A stretch of DNA of 49,897 nucleotides. Origin: Gammaproteobacteria bacterium (GTDB lineage: Bacteria > Pseudomonadota > Gammaproteobacteria > Francisellales > CACEW01). The stretch lies in the NCBI GenBank assembly GCA_029240715.1, contig JARDZR010000002.1, positions 1 through 49,897 of the forward strand, written 5' to 3'. Positions 9,894-21,048 of the stretch are shown piece after piece. The notes under the pieces were generated by a model that was not told the DNA's origin, ran no database searches, and saw nothing but the letters and a program-made list of their open reading frames with translations. The translations under genes were made by a program, and so were the position numbers. Position 1 is the first letter of the stretch. The number at the start of each line of letters is the position of its first letter.

Positions 9894-11135
9894 ATGCCAA
9901 AAAGCGAGCAACTCAAACAACAAGCACTTGATTACCATCGCCACCCAAAACCAGGCAAGTTAGCAGTGAGCATTACCAAGCCCACCGCCTCTCAGCATGA
10001 TTTATCATTAGCTTATAGCCCGGGAGTGGCTGAACCTGTGCTTGAAATTGCCAAAAACCCTGACGATGCATACGCCTATACCAATAAAGGAAACCTCGTT
10101 GCGGTAATTAGCAATGGTACAGCTATTTTGGGCTTGGGAAATTTAGGTGCTTTAGCCAGCAAACCTGTTATGGAAGGAAAGGCGGTATTATTCAAAAAAT
10201 TTGCTGATATTGATGTATTTGATATCGAACTTGATGCTGACACTGTTTCAGCTGTAGTTGAAACAGTTTGCAATATAGCGCCCACTTTTGGCGGCATCAA
10301 TTTAGAAGATATTAAAGCGCCTGAATGTTTTGCCATCGAATATGAGCTCAAACAAAGACTTAATATTCCGGTATTTCATGATGACCAACATGGAACTGCT
10401 ATTATCGTAGCAGCAGGCTTACTCAACGCTTTGGAGCTGCAGAATAAGAAAATTGAAACCGCTAAAATAGTATGTTTAGGAGCGGGAGCAGCTGGAATTG
10501 CCACCATGCAACTTTTGGTAAAATTGGGGGCTGAACTTCAAAATATTTATATGGTGGATAGAGAAGGGGTTATCCACATGGAAAGGCACGGCTTGGGCCC
10601 CTATAAATTTGCTTTTGCTCGCCATACTGATAAACGAACTTTATCTGATGCCATGGTGGATGCGGATGTTTTCATCGGGGTATCTGGGCCCAATTTAGTG
10701 ACAAGCGAACAAGTAAAGTCGATGGCGCCAAATCCCATAATTTTTGCATTATCTAATCCCAATCCTGAAATTCACCCTGACTTAATTCGTGCAGTGCGTT
10801 CAGATGCTATTATTGCAACAGGTCGCTCGGATATGCCTAACCAGGTGAATAATGTTTTATGTTTCCCCTATATATTCAGAGGGGCTTTAGATGTAAGGGC
10901 CAGGGTGATTACCACTTCAATGTGCATAGCCGCTGTTCATGCTATTCAAAAACTGGCTAAAGAGCCTGTTCTTCCTGAGGTATTGGCGGCTTATCCTGGT
11001 TTACAATCATTGTCATTTGGGCCAGACTATATCATTCCAAAGCCAATGGACCCAAGACTAAGAGAAAAGGTCGTTCCAGCTGTTGCAGAGGCGGCAATTG
11101 CGGCAGGAGTGGCAGCGGTTAAGGCTTCAGATTAA
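9894..11135 (+). CDS. NAD(P)-dependent malic enzyme (short form)
   Basis: Malic enzyme oxidatively decarboxylates malate to pyruvate. The 413 residues contain the substrate and catalytic region ([23 protein letters not shown]), the metal-binding segment ending in FDIELD, and a Rossmann motif [10 protein letters not shown]. The phosphotransacetylase-like C-terminal half of E. coli MaeB is absent, so this is the short single-enzyme form. I chose the ATG at 9894 because AAAGGA lies about 8 bases upstream and the family starts here; the upstream in-frame extension is hydrophobic and atypical. The malate dehydrogenase gene starts 33 bases downstream. Cofactor preference cannot be read safely. Confidence 0.92.
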   Translation: MPKSEQLKQQALDYHRHPKPGKLAVSITKPTASQHDLSLAYSPGVAEPVLEIAKNPDDAYAYTNKGNLVAVISNGTAILGLGNLGALASKPVMEGKAVLFKKFADIDVFDIELDADTVSAVVETVCNIAPTFGGINLEDIKAPECFAIEYELKQRLNIPVFHDDQHGTAIIVAAGLLNALELQNKKIETAKIVCLGAGAAGIATMQLLVKLGAELQNIYMVDREGVIHMERHGLGPYKFAFARHTDKRTLSDAMVDADVFIGVSGPNLVTSEQVKSMAPNPIIFALSNPNPEIHPDLIRAVRSDAIIATGRSDMPNQVNNVLCFPYIFRGALDVRARVITTSMCIAAVHAIQKLAKEPVLPEVLAAYPGLQSLSFGPDYIIPKPMDPRLREKVVPAVAEAAIAAGVAAVKASD

Positions 11136-11156
11136 GATATTTATTAAATACATTAA

Positions 11157-12131
<975 letters not shown>

Positions 12132-12140
12132 ACAATATGT

Positions 12141-12172
12141 ATTCTAGAGAAGGCTTAAGTCTTCTCTAGAAT
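12141..12172 (+). terminator. Perfect 12-bp hairpin after mdh
   Basis: ATTCTAGAGAAG and CTTCTCTAGAAT form a perfect stem around an 8-base loop, 9 bases after the mdh stop. There is no clear T run, so it may act as an mRNA-stabilising end or as a weak terminator between the convergent mdh and gatB genes. Confidence 0.6.
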
Positions 12173-12183
12173 AACTTCTTATA

Positions 12184-12208
12184 GCATCCCCGACTTTATC
12201 GGGAATGC
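12184..12208. repeat. REP-like palindrome, copy 1
   Basis: The arms GCATCCCCGA and TCGGGAATGC, with one mismatch, flank CTTTA. The core CCCCGACTT(T/A)ATCGGG recurs at 32417-32437. Both copies lie between the 3' ends of convergent genes (here mdh and gatB), as REP-type elements usually do. Confidence 0.6.
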
Positions 12209-12219
12209 AAGTTCTAAGC

Positions 12220-13650
12220 TTAGGCCAATTTATTTTTAAGCAAATCATTCAGCTGGGCCGGATTAGCTTTGCCGCCCGTAGCTTTCATTACTTGACCCAC
12301 AAAAAATCCGAACAACTTGTCTTTGCCGGAACGATATTCAGCTAACTGGCCTGGATTATTCGCCATGACTTCTTCAATAGCTTGTTCAAGGGCGCTGCTA
12401 TCTGAGATCTGCCTCAAAGCCTTTTTATCGATAATTTGATCGGCAGAGCCTTCTTTTTGCCACATAGCCTCAAAGACTTCTTTGGCAATGCGCCCAGAAA
12501 TAGTGTTATCGGTAATGCGGTTGATAAGCTCGGCCAAAGCATGGGCTGAAACAGGGCTTTCACCGAGGCTTAAATTATCTTTATTTAAAAAGGCTGAGAA
12601 ATCTCCCATTACCCAGTTAACTGAAAGCTTTGGCTGCTTGGTAAGACCCACTACCGTTTCAAAAAATTCTGCCAAATCTTTGTTGGCAACTAAAACCTGG
12701 GCATCATAAGCGCTTAGCTGATATTCTGATTGGAAGCGCTCAGCTTTGGCTTTTGGTAATTCAGGTAAGCTGCTGGCAAGCTGATCGATCCAGCTCTGAT
12801 CAATAACTAAAGGCAGCAGGTCAGGGTCCGGGAAATAGCGATAGTCATGCGCATTTTCTTTAGAGCGCAGTGAACGGGTCTCGCCTTTGGCTGAATCAAA
12901 CAACCTTGTTTCTTGAATAATCATCCCGCCATTTTCTAAAATTTCTTTTTGGCGTTCAATTTCATATTCAATCGCTCTTTCAACAAACCTAAAAGAGTTA
13001 ACGTTTTTAATCTCAGCTCGGGTGCCAAACTTTTCTTGCCCCTCTGGACGAAGAGAAATATTGACATCGCATCGGAAAGAGCCTTCCTGCATATTACCAT
13101 CAGAAATACCCAAGTAACGCACCAATGAATGCAATGTTTTCAGGTAAGCTACCGCTTCTTTAGCTGATCTCATATCGGGTTCTGATACAATTTCTAACAG
13201 GGGGGTGCCGGCACGGTTTAAATCAATAGCTGACATTCCGCTGAAATCTTCATGCAGGGATTTGCCTGCATCTTCTTCTAAATGAGCGCGTGTAATGCCG
13301 ATTCTTTTAATGCTGCCATCATCCAGCTGAACATCTAAATGACCTTTGCCAACAATAGGATGTTCATATTGGCTTATTTGATAACCTTTAGGCAGGTCGG
13401 GATAGAAATAATTTTTACGAGCAAATACCGAGTGTTTATTCAATTCTGCCTCAACAGCTAAGCCGAATTTAATGGCCATAGCCACTGCCTGCTCATTTAA
13501 TACCGGTAATGTGCCGGGCAGGGCTAAATCAAGAGCGCAGGCTTGGGTATTGGGCTCAGCTCCATACTGAGTGGAAGCCCCTGAAAATATTTTACTTTGA
13601 GTGGCAAGCTGGGTATGCACCTCAAGGCCAATAATGACTTCCCATTTCAT
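12220..13650 (-). CDS. gatB: Asp-tRNA(Asn)/Glu-tRNA(Gln) amidotransferase subunit B
   Basis: GatB binds misacylated tRNA and, with ATP, phosphorylates the Asp or Glu carboxyl before amidation. The 476 residues match the family length. The start is the typical [12 protein letters not shown], followed by the conserved [15 protein letters not shown] and [10 protein letters not shown]. The YqeY-like tail domain ends with [16 protein letters not shown]. The ATG overlaps the gatA stop by 4 bases (ATGA), so it is translationally coupled as the last gene of gatCAB. Confidence 0.96.
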   Translation of the reverse strand: MKWEVIIGLEVHTQLATQSKIFSGASTQYGAEPNTQACALDLALPGTLPVLNEQAVAMAIKFGLAVEAELNKHSVFARKNYFYPDLPKGYQISQYEHPIVGKGHLDVQLDDGSIKRIGITRAHLEEDAGKSLHEDFSGMSAIDLNRAGTPLLEIVSEPDMRSAKEAVAYLKTLHSLVRYLGISDGNMQEGSFRCDVNISLRPEGQEKFGTRAEIKNVNSFRFVERAIEYEIERQKEILENGGMIIQETRLFDSAKGETRSLRSKENAHDYRYFPDPDLLPLVIDQSWIDQLASSLPELPKAKAERFQSEYQLSAYDAQVLVANKDLAEFFETVVGLTKQPKLSVNWVMGDFSAFLNKDNLSLGESPVSAHALAELINRITDNTISGRIAKEVFEAMWQKEGSADQIIDKKALRQISDSSALEQAIEEVMANNPGQLAEYRSGKDKLFGFFVGQVMKATGGKANPAQLNDLLKNKLA

Positions 13651-15107
13651 GCTAATTCCTCCTCATTTGGATGCTGCTTATGCCAATCAGTAACTTGTTG
13701 ATATTGATGGGCAATATTGAGCAGCTTGGCTTCTTCAAACACATTGCCAATCAGTTGTAATCCAACAGGTAAACCATTAACAAAACCAGCTGGAATAGAC
13801 ATGCCTGGCAGACCGGCCAAATTTACAGCTAATGTGTAAATATCGGAAAGATACATGCTAACAGGGTCTTGAGTTTTTTCGCCTAGCTTAAATGCAACAG
13901 TTGGGGCAGTAGGGCCCATAATCACATCCACTTCTTGAAAGGCTGTTTGAAAGTCCTGGCTGATCAAGCGTCTAATTTTAAGGGCTTTGGTATAATAAGC
14001 ATCATAGTAGCCTGATGACAGAACATAGGTTCCCATCATAATTCTGCGTTTCACTTCGTCACCAAATCCTTCTCCTCTTGAACGCCTATACAGATCTTGC
14101 AAGTCTTTGGGATTGGCGCAGCGATAACCATAACGCACCCCGTCATATCTGGCTAAGTTAGAAGAAGCTTCAGCCGGAGCAATGACATAATAGGCGCCGA
14201 TCGAAAGGTGGTTATTCGGCAGACTGATGCTTTTAACAACGGCCCCCATTTTTTCAAATTCTTTGATAGCCGTTTGTATGGTTTGCGCAACCTTAGAATC
14301 TAAGCCTTCAGCAAAAAATTCTTCGGGAATGCCAATTCTTAAACCCTTAATACTGTCATTGAGATTTTTACTGTAATCAGCTACCGGCTGATCAACGCAG
14401 GTAGAATCCCGGCTGTCAAAACCAGCCATTACGTTCAGCATTAGAGCGCAGTCCTCTGCAGTTAAGGCCATAGGGCCGCTTTGATCTAAGCTTGAAGCAA
14501 AGGCAATCATGCCGTATCGGGAGACTCTGCCATAGGTCGGTTTAATTCCGCTCAATCCACACATAGCAGCTGGCTGGCGGATCGATCCGCCGGTATCTGT
14601 CCCGGTAGCGCCTGGGGCCAATCCTGCGGCAACTGCCGCTGCAGAGCCACCTGAAGATCCACCTGGAATATAATTCAGGTTCCAAGGGTTTCTTACGGCA
14701 CCATAAAAACTGGTTTCATTGGATGAACCCATGGCGAATTCATCCATATTGGTTTTGCCAAGCATGACAGAACCGTCTTGCTGAAATTTTTCAATAATAT
14801 GGGCATCATACGGAGCAATAAAGTTATCCAGCATTTTTGAGCCGCAGGTGGTTTTGACCCCGTTGCTGCAAAAAATATCTTTTTGAGCAATAGGAACTCC
14901 CGTCAAATGGCCCATTTTTCCGGAAGCTATTAATTGGTCGGCATGTTTGGCTTGGGCCAAGGCCAGCTCTTCTGTCACGCTAATAAAACTGTTTAGCTTA
15001 GGGTCAAGTTTTTTAATTCTTGAAAGGTAATATTGAGTGAGTTCAAGACTAGAAACTTTTTTAGCGGTCAAGTCAGCCTTTAGTTTTGCAATAGTGGCAT
15101 ATTTCAT
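13647..15107 (-). CDS. gatA: Asp-tRNA(Asn)/Glu-tRNA(Gln) amidotransferase subunit A
   Basis: GatA is the amidase that releases ammonia from glutamine for transfer to the tRNA-bound amino acid. The 486 residues carry the amidase signature with the Lys76, Ser151 and Ser175 triad ([26 protein letters not shown]); spacing equals that of known GatA. AAGGAAA lies in front of the ATG. The gene overlaps gatB by 4 bases and follows gatC by 13 bases. The presence of gatCAB implies that Asn-tRNA, Gln-tRNA or both are made by the indirect route. Confidence 0.96.
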   Translation of the reverse strand: MKYATIAKLKADLTAKKVSSLELTQYYLSRIKKLDPKLNSFISVTEELALAQAKHADQLIASGKMGHLTGVPIAQKDIFCSNGVKTTCGSKMLDNFIAPYDAHIIEKFQQDGSVMLGKTNMDEFAMGSSNETSFYGAVRNPWNLNYIPGGSSGGSAAAVAAGLAPGATGTDTGGSIRQPAAMCGLSGIKPTYGRVSRYGMIAFASSLDQSGPMALTAEDCALMLNVMAGFDSRDSTCVDQPVADYSKNLNDSIKGLRIGIPEEFFAEGLDSKVAQTIQTAIKEFEKMGAVVKSISLPNNHLSIGAYYVIAPAEASSNLARYDGVRYGYRCANPKDLQDLYRRSRGEGFGDEVKRRIMMGTYVLSSGYYDAYYTKALKIRRLISQDFQTAFQEVDVIMGPTAPTVAFKLGEKTQDPVSMYLSDIYTLAVNLAGLPGMSIPAGFVNGLPVGLQLIGNVFEEAKLLNIAHQYQQVTDWHKQHPNEEELA

Positions 15108-15120
15108 GAGATTTCCTTAA

Positions 15121-15408
15121 TCACTCGATAACTTGAGGGACAAGATAAAGCCCTGCAGCAGTAGCAGGAGCTATTTTTTGAAAAACTTCGCGCTGATTGC
15201 TTTCAATAACAATATCTTTGCGCAAGCGTTGATTCTGCTTAAGAGGGTGGGTCATCGGCTCAATATGGTCGGTATTCAGTTTTTCCATTTCCTTTACCAT
15301 GCTGAGAATATTGTTGAGGTCATGAGCATATTTTTGTACTTGGCCATCAGTAATGTCTAAATGGGCAAGGCGCGCAATATGGCATACGGTTTTTTCTTCT
15401 ACGGACAT
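15121..15408 (-). CDS. gatC: Asp-tRNA(Asn)/Glu-tRNA(Gln) amidotransferase subunit C
   Basis: GatC is the small subunit that wraps around GatA and GatB and stabilises the complex. The 95 residues match the family: CHIARLAHLDITD near the start, then LNNILSMVKEMEKLNT and EPMTHPL. It is the first gene of gatCAB. Confidence 0.93.
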   Translation of the reverse strand: MSVEEKTVCHIARLAHLDITDGQVQKYAHDLNNILSMVKEMEKLNTDHIEPMTHPLKQNQRLRKDIVIESNQREVFQKIAPATAAGLYLVPQVIE

Positions 15409-15462
15409 TGAATTTCTCGCGCTAGTTGTAAAATTTGGAGACCTACTTTAGCACATTCTTAC

Positions 15463-16005
15463 TTACTGTCGCAAAAGTTTTAAGGTTTCTTCGCACCAGA
15501 GTTTTTTGGCTTCGAGATTGAGTTTGGTAAAGCGGTAGGTTGCATTCAGATATTTCTGATCTTCACGTCCGGCATGTTCGCTTGCAATATATTGTGCGAT
15601 ATCCTCTAGAACTTTAAGCTGCTGCTGAACCTGAGCGAAGTAATCTTGAATAAGTTGCAAGGCCCATTCTTGTCCCGCATGTTCAGCCATGGTTAATTTT
15701 AGAAGGATCTCCTCCCGATATTGGGCCGGATCTATAGGCTGAGTTAGCCAGGCTTCTAATTTAGTTAAGCCCTCAGAGGTAATGACATAAATTCGACGGT
15801 TTCTAGCGCCACTGGCGATATCAAGTTTGGAGCTCACCAGGCCTTCTTGCTCCAGTTTTTTCAGAATAGGGTAAATTTGAGCATTGCTTTCAGACCAATG
15901 AAAGGGCGATACCTTACTGAATTTTTGCTTTAGATCGTAGCCTGACATGCTGCTTTTACTAAGCCAGCCTAAGATAGCAAATTGGCTTTTATTAATTTTG
16001 CTCAT
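15463..16005 (-). CDS. PadR-family transcriptional regulator
   Basis: This protein has an N-terminal winged helix of the PadR family (QFAILGWLSKSSMSGYDLKQKF, then QIYPILKKLEQEGLVSS and the wing RNRRIYVIT). A helical C-terminal domain of the Vir type for dimer formation follows (residues ~90-180). The ATG at 16005 is preferred over an upstream start that would add 14 residues, because the family begins with the KSQFAILG segment. It is divergent from the EamA transporter gene, and the intergenic space carries a large mirrored repeat. It probably controls itself and the transporter; the ligand is unknown. Confidence 0.9.
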   Translation of the reverse strand: MSKINKSQFAILGWLSKSSMSGYDLKQKFSKVSPFHWSESNAQIYPILKKLEQEGLVSSKLDIASGARNRRIYVITSEGLTKLEAWLTQPIDPAQYREEILLKLTMAEHAGQEWALQLIQDYFAQVQQQLKVLEDIAQYIASEHAGREDQKYLNATYRFTKLNLEAKKLWCEETLKLLRQ

Positions 16006-16064
16006 TTCAAAAAATCCGCTTTGAAGAATTTCCAAAGCATAGCACAAAAAGGTAAAATTGACAG

Positions 16065-16135
16065 GTATTTTAAACCTATCATTGCGACTAGCAAGAGCCT
16101 TGAAGATAAGTCGCGATAATATAGGTATAAAATAC
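16065..16135. promoter_or_regulatory. Mirrored operator candidate between padR and the EamA gene
   Basis: GTATTTTAAACCTAT (16065-16079) is the reverse complement, with one mismatch, of ATAGGTATAAAATAC (16121-16135). Inside this pair GCGACT (16084-16089) mirrors AGTCGC (16109-16114). Both pairs are centred near 16100, so the divergent intergenic region is one long interrupted palindrome. A PadR dimer or pair of dimers could bind here. The repeat is directly visible; its function is inferred. Confidence 0.55.
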
Positions 16136-16220
16136 AGGTTATGATTACTTATTTAAATAAACTGGCATCTACTTGCCAGCATGATATACTTCTTAAAATT
16201 GATAATATAAGTTAAGCAAT

Positions 16221-17102
16221 ATGCCGTTTTTTGACGTTTTACTCACTACTTTAGCAGCGATGCTGTGGGGATTTAACTATCTAGCAATCAAGGTGGGGGT
16301 TGCCGCGTTTTCACCCATTTATGCTATGGTTTTGCGGTTTATTATAGTCAGCGCGGTTCTTGCCCCCTGGATTATCCGGACCCCAAAAGATAAGTTGTGG
16401 CCGCTATTTAAACTCTCCGTTATTATGGGAACGATTTATTTCAGCCTGTTTTTTATAGGAACTGCCGGGGTGCCTGCGGGTGAAGCGGCGATTATTATGC
16501 AGTTACAAGTTCCTATTGCCGCCATCATTTCTACCTTTGTATTTAAAGAAAAACTGAGTTTTAAAGTATTTACAGGTATTGTTATTGCCATGGTTGGGGT
16601 GATTGTGACGATTGGCATGCCACAACATGCTGAATCTTTTAAGCCCATAATATACTTGGTATTTGCTGCGCTGTTTTGGGCCTTGGGCAATATCCAAGCT
16701 AAAAAAATCGGTGATATGCATCCCTTTGTTTTAAATGGAACAATGGCGCTTTTTGCAGCTCCTCAGCTCTTTATTTTAACCCTTATTTTTGAGCCTTCAG
16801 CCTTTGCTTCTATTAAGCATGCTAATTTAGAAGACTTTGGGGCTTTGCTTTATATGGCCTTGATTTCTAATATTGTTTGTTATTCTATTTGGTTTAAAAT
16901 GCTGCAACGCCATGCAGTCAATAAAGTGATGCCGTTTAATCTTTTAGTGCCAATTGTCGCAGTCATTTCCGCTGATTTATTTGCGCATGAAGTCATCAGC
17001 TTGCACGTATTAATAGGCTGCATTCTCTGCGTATTTGGCTTAAGCCTGGTATTGATTAAACGCCACCCAAGCAAGCCTAAATTAGCTGTTGAAGAAAGCT
17101 AG
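16221..17102 (+). CDS. EamA/DMT-family transporter
   Basis: This 293-residue inner-membrane protein has about ten hydrophobic helices arranged as two EamA repeats, the usual layout of drug/metabolite transporters. The first repeat begins [18 protein letters not shown] and the second near residue 145 ([17 protein letters not shown]). Exporters of amino acids and other metabolites belong to this family, but the substrate cannot be read from sequence. It is divergent from padR, which probably regulates it. Its end overlaps ttcA by 4 bases in convergent orientation. Confidence 0.9.
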   Translation: MPFFDVLLTTLAAMLWGFNYLAIKVGVAAFSPIYAMVLRFIIVSAVLAPWIIRTPKDKLWPLFKLSVIMGTIYFSLFFIGTAGVPAGEAAIIMQLQVPIAAIISTFVFKEKLSFKVFTGIVIAMVGVIVTIGMPQHAESFKPIIYLVFAALFWALGNIQAKKIGDMHPFVLNGTMALFAAPQLFILTLIFEPSAFASIKHANLEDFGALLYMALISNIVCYSIWFKMLQRHAVNKVMPFNLLVPIVAVISADLFAHEVISLHVLIGCILCVFGLSLVLIKRHPSKPKLAVEES

Positions 17103-17992
17103 AGATTTTCAAACTCTGTAGCATCAAATACTAAAGGAAATTCAGAATCTGAGCTATGAGCAACATGCTCCGATTTCAAGTTTTTAAAGTCCCAAAGAGA
17201 GCTGTCCATCAGTTGGCTTGGATTCACGCTGCTCAAAGCATGTAGGATATTACTGGGCACTTTAGGATTGTCTTTTGCAAGCTCGTCAATCAGCTTTTTA
17301 ACTTTAACCCTGGATAGGTTTTCTTGAGAGCCACATAAATTACATGGAATAATAGGGAACTGCTGCTCCTTGGCATATTCAATAATGTCTTGCTCTTGGC
17401 AATAAGCTAAAGGTCGAATCACCACATGCTTTTTATTATCGCTCAATAGCTTAGGCGGCATGGATTTAATTTGTCCGCTATATAAAATTGACATAAGCAG
17501 CGTACGAATCAAGTCATCACGATGGTGACCTAAAGCAATCTTAGTAAAACCGTTTTGTTCGGCATAGTTATAAATAGTGCCGCGACGAAGCCTTGAACAC
17601 AGCGAACAGTAAGTTTGACCTTCGGGGATTTTTTCTTTGACAATGGAATAGGTATCACGGCGCATAATTTCATAGGGAATTTTGCGATGATTGAGCCAAT
17701 CCCTTAATGCGCTATCGTCCCAACCTGGCTGGGCCTGGTCTAAAGTAAAAGCAAAAATTTCAAAACTGTAATGGTATTTTTGGCGAAGAAAATCCAATAT
17801 ACAAAGCATGCTGAAGGAATCTTTGCCACCAGATAGGCAAACCATCACCTTATCGCCTTTTTCAATCATTTTAAATTCAGCAATCGCTTTGCTGGTGTAA
17901 TGGGCTAGTTTTTTACCTATTTTGCTTAGTTCTGGCATGTAGTGACTCAAATCCTTATTAGAATGCTTGCTGTTGCAGTTTGCTGGCAGCAT
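17099..17992 (-). CDS. ttcA: tRNA 2-thiocytidine biosynthesis protein TtcA
   Basis: TtcA inserts sulfur at C32 of certain tRNAs with an iron-sulfur cluster and ATP. The 297 residues include the PP-loop CLSGGKDS, two CxxC motifs (CSLC, CNLC) that bind the cluster, and the conserved [10 protein letters not shown] and IRPLAYC segments. The alignment with E. coli TtcA is close. Start choice is uncertain: no good ribosome-binding site precedes the ATG at 17992, and an ATG at 17938 is also possible. Confidence 0.95.
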   Translation of the reverse strand: MLPANCNSKHSNKDLSHYMPELSKIGKKLAHYTSKAIAEFKMIEKGDKVMVCLSGGKDSFSMLCILDFLRQKYHYSFEIFAFTLDQAQPGWDDSALRDWLNHRKIPYEIMRRDTYSIVKEKIPEGQTYCSLCSRLRRGTIYNYAEQNGFTKIALGHHRDDLIRTLLMSILYSGQIKSMPPKLLSDNKKHVVIRPLAYCQEQDIIEYAKEQQFPIIPCNLCGSQENLSRVKVKKLIDELAKDNPKVPSNILHALSSVNPSQLMDSSLWDFKNLKSEHVAHSSDSEFPLVFDATEFENL

Positions 17993-18059
17993 TGTAAATT
18001 TTTAGGCTGCAAGAGTCAAAAATAGGGTAGAATAGCTATTTTTATTAGTGGGAATTGCA

Positions 18060-20255
18060 ATGCATTCATTTTTTGCTTCTACCGCCAAAGGCATCGAGGG
18101 CTTATTATTTGAAGAATTAAGCGCTTTAGGAGCCACTGAGCTAAGAGAAACCAGGGCCGGCGTTTATTTTAGCGGCGATATTAAATTGGCTTACAAAGTT
18201 TGCTTATGGTCAAGGCTGGCCAATAACATTTACCTGCCTTTATTAAAGTTCAAAGCAAAAAATCCGGATGAGCTTTATCGGGAAAGCCTTAAAATTGACT
18301 GGCTGGAACATCTAGCCTCTAATGGCTCATTTCGAATCGATGTTGATGGCAAACATAGCAGCATCAATCATCCGCATTTTATTGCTCAAAAAATTAAAGA
18401 CGCCATCGTCGACCAAATTCGAGATAAACTGGGAAAAAGGCCTAGCATTAATGCCGAACGCCCGGATGTTGTTTTGCACGCCTATGTTAAAGGGGATGAG
18501 TTTAGCTTAAACCTTGATTTATCAGGGGAAAGCATGCATAAAAGAGGCTATCGCTTAGAATCCGGCAAGGCCCCATTGAAAGAAACACTGGCTGCTGCTG
18601 TTTTAGTTCGGTCCGGCTGGCCAGAACAACTAAAACAAGCTAGTCCCATTTTATTCGACCCAATGTGCGGTACCGGAACTTTATTAATAGAGGCCGCTTT
18701 AATGGCTTATGATATTGCCCCAGGCTTGCATCGGACTTATTTTGGCTTTTTAGGCTGGCGTCAACATCGAAAAAGCATTTGGCAGGAATTAGTCGATGAA
18801 GCTAAAGCAAGATCGGAAACCGGTTTAAAAAGACCGCCTGTTTTAATTTATGGCTCGGATATCCATCCTCAAGCCATTAGCAAAGCTCAAGCTAATATTA
18901 AACGAGCAGGCTTAAGCAACATGATTCAAGTGGAGCAAGCCGACGCAAGCAATCTAAGCCCATTGGCTTTAAGCCTGGCAAAAGATACGCCTCAAGCTGA
19001 TATAAAAGGCTTAATAGTCTGCAATCCTCCTTATGGAGAGCGCCTTGAGTTCGAGCAGACTGAACTTGAGCGTTTATTTAGAGGCCTAGGGCAAAGCCTT
19101 AAACAGCATTATCCAAACTGGGAAGTATGTATTTTTACCGGCAACCCGGACTCAGTGAAATCAATAGGTTTGCGGCCATATAAAATTTACCATTTATTTA
19201 ACGGGCTCTTGCCTTGTGAGCTATTAAAATTTGAAGTCAAATCTGCTGCATTTAAGCAAGAAGAATCTTCGCGAGACAAGATCCTAAGACAAGCCAAAGC
19301 TTTGCAGGAAGAGGGCCTATCTGATCATGCCAAAATGCTGCTTAACCGTTTGGCCAAAAACGAAAAGCATTTAAGAAATTGGCGTAAAAAAGAACAAATA
19401 CAGTGCTATCGCTTATATGATGCGGACATTCCAGAATATTCAGCCGCTATCGATATTTACGAAAACTTTGTCCATATTCAAGAATATCAGGCCGGCAAAG
19501 ACATCGACCCCAAAGTTGCCCATCAGCATTTAGTGGATATCCTAGCGGCCACTCAAGCTTTTACCCAGGCCAGTTGGGAACATATTTTTATCAAGCAAAG
19601 GCAGCGCCAAAAGGGCGATGAGCAATATGAAAAACTGGCAGAAAAAGGCGAGTTTCACATCATCCATGAGGCTAATGCCAAGCTATGGGTAAACTTTTGC
19701 GACTATTTGGATACCGGACTATTTTTGGACCATCGCCTAATGCGGCAAAAAGTGGCTGAAGCTTCACACAATAAAAGCCTGCTCAATTTATTTGCCTATA
19801 CCTGCACTGCAAGCGTGCATGCGGCTCTAGCGGGTGCCAAAAAGGTAAGCAGTGTGGATATGTCAAAAACATACCTGGATTGGGGCAAGCGCAATTTCAG
19901 CTTAAATGAAATCAATTTATCAAAACATGAGTTTATTCAAGCAGATTGCCTACAGTGGTTGGAACAGGCCACAGAGAAATTTGATGTGATTTTCATTGAC
20001 CCTCCCAGTTTTTCTAATTCCAAAAGAATGCAAGAAACCTTTGATGTACAAAGAGACCATGCTAAATTAATTCAAGCGGCAATTCGCTTGCTCAAGCCTA
20101 ACGGCGTACTGTTCTTTTCAAACAATCTGCGTTCATTTAAATTGGACTATAACGCTTTGAGTCCATTAAAAATCAAGGAAATTAGTAAAGCTTGTTTGCC
20201 GCCTGATTTTATTAGAAGGCCTAATATTCACCATTGTTTCGAGATTAATTTATAG
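18060..20255 (+). CDS. rlmL: 23S rRNA (m2G2445, m7G2069) methyltransferase RlmKL
   Basis: This fused enzyme makes two modifications of 23S rRNA. The N-terminal half has a ferredoxin-like/THUMP region (~1-160) and the RlmL methyltransferase domain with CNPPYGERL (Asn322) for m2G2445. The C-terminal RlmK domain has DPPSF (Asp647) for m7G2069. The 731 residues are slightly more than E. coli (702). The ATG at 18060 is preferred over a GTG at 18048, because HSFFASTAKGIE aligns with the E. coli N-terminus and GTGGGA lies upstream as ribosome-binding site. Confidence 0.96.
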   Translation: MHSFFASTAKGIEGLLFEELSALGATELRETRAGVYFSGDIKLAYKVCLWSRLANNIYLPLLKFKAKNPDELYRESLKIDWLEHLASNGSFRIDVDGKHSSINHPHFIAQKIKDAIVDQIRDKLGKRPSINAERPDVVLHAYVKGDEFSLNLDLSGESMHKRGYRLESGKAPLKETLAAAVLVRSGWPEQLKQASPILFDPMCGTGTLLIEAALMAYDIAPGLHRTYFGFLGWRQHRKSIWQELVDEAKARSETGLKRPPVLIYGSDIHPQAISKAQANIKRAGLSNMIQVEQADASNLSPLALSLAKDTPQADIKGLIVCNPPYGERLEFEQTELERLFRGLGQSLKQHYPNWEVCIFTGNPDSVKSIGLRPYKIYHLFNGLLPCELLKFEVKSAAFKQEESSRDKILRQAKALQEEGLSDHAKMLLNRLAKNEKHLRNWRKKEQIQCYRLYDADIPEYSAAIDIYENFVHIQEYQAGKDIDPKVAHQHLVDILAATQAFTQASWEHIFIKQRQRQKGDEQYEKLAEKGEFHIIHEANAKLWVNFCDYLDTGLFLDHRLMRQKVAEASHNKSLLNLFAYTCTASVHAALAGAKKVSSVDMSKTYLDWGKRNFSLNEINLSKHEFIQADCLQWLEQATEKFDVIFIDPPSFSNSKRMQETFDVQRDHAKLIQAAIRLLKPNGVLFFSNNLRSFKLDYNALSPLKIKEISKACLPPDFIRRPNIHHCFEINL

Positions 20256-20311
20256 GCAAATAATCATTAAATTTTGAGTAAAATAACTTAAAAAAACAAG
20301 GAGGCTTAAAT

Positions 20312-20527
20312 ATGCATAAAGGAAAAGATTTAGATACTACTCAAGGTGGCGGGCAGCTTTTATTTGAAACAAGCATGCAAGCAAAGGAATATAGACGCAG
20401 AAAACAGCAATCCAGCTTTAGCTTTGCTCGGTTTTTTTGCTGTTTTTCAGACAAAAAGCCCAGTCCAAAAAAAAATATAAAAACCAGCTCTGGCAAATCC
20501 GAAGTGCTGCTTAAAAATGATATATAG
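20312..20527 (+). CDS. Orphan 71-aa basic protein with Cys/Phe motif
   Basis: I do not recognise this small basic protein. It is preceded by a strong AAGGAGG 8 bases before the ATG. The central motif SFARFFCCFSDKK (residues ~37-49) puts two Cys among Phe residues beside basic residues; a Lys/Ser-rich tail follows. The motif resembles RFFCFWKRE of the 6163-6675 protein. The next gene starts 8 bases downstream and has a similar Cys cluster, so the two form an operon. There is no signal peptide. Effector or membrane-tethered roles are possible but unproven. Confidence 0.6.
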   Translation: MHKGKDLDTTQGGGQLLFETSMQAKEYRRRKQQSSFSFARFFCCFSDKKPSPKKNIKTSSGKSEVLLKNDI

Positions 20528-20535
20528 GCCAAATT

Positions 20536-21048
20536 ATGTTTAACTCAAGTTCAGTTGCAGAAGAAAAAGATGTTTATCAAAAGTTGGCCGACGGTCCTCA
20601 AGCAAAACCAATTAAAATCAGATCAAGTTGCTGCTTTTTAGACTGTGATGTTGAAGAAAGCCCTGAGGATGCCTTAGCCCGCGAAACTTCCGTCAACACC
20701 TCAAGAAATAGCTCGGTAAGCTCTCTAGGCTCTTTAGCAGAAGAGCTGGATGCTGAGCCGCAGCCTAGACCATTAAGATCTGCTGCAGAGGCCAAAATAG
20801 GAGAGGCGGCTTCAGAAAAGCATAAAAGAAAACGCCTTAGCCAGGGTCGCGGGGCCCAAATCGATAGTCACCGTAAAGCGGTTATAGCCCAAGTTAACAA
20901 AGGGCGGGCTACTCCAACCGGCACTACCCCGGTTAAAGATAGGACCATTACGATAGATGCACCGCCTACCGCTGAAAAAAGCATGTGGCGCACACAACGC
21001 TTAAATTATGGTGAAGAACCAAGCATTGCCAAGGGTGCCGGCTTATAA
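20536..21048 (+). CDS. Orphan 170-aa low-complexity protein with Cys/Phe motif
   Basis: I do not recognise this protein. Residues ~28-38 carry [11 protein letters not shown], a Cys cluster followed by acidic residues. A Ser/Glu-rich segment (residues ~55-80) and a Lys/Arg-rich region (~85-120) follow. Most of it looks disordered. It lies 8 bases after the 71-aa gene, so they are co-transcribed. Its length equals that of the 6163-6675 orphan. Its 3' end overlaps valS by 6 bases in convergent orientation. Confidence 0.6.
   Translation: MFNSSSVAEEKDVYQKLADGPQAKPIKIRSSCCFLDCDVEESPEDALARETSVNTSRNSSVSSLGSLAEELDAEPQPRPLRSAAEAKIGEAASEKHKRKRLSQGRGAQIDSHRKAVIAQVNKGRATPTGTTPVKDRTITIDAPPTAEKSMWRTQRLNYGEEPSIAKGAGL

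Noticed and set aside
18060-20255. Two separate methyltransferase genes
   Set aside because: The frame is uninterrupted and both halves match the natural RlmKL fusion of gammaproteobacteria.
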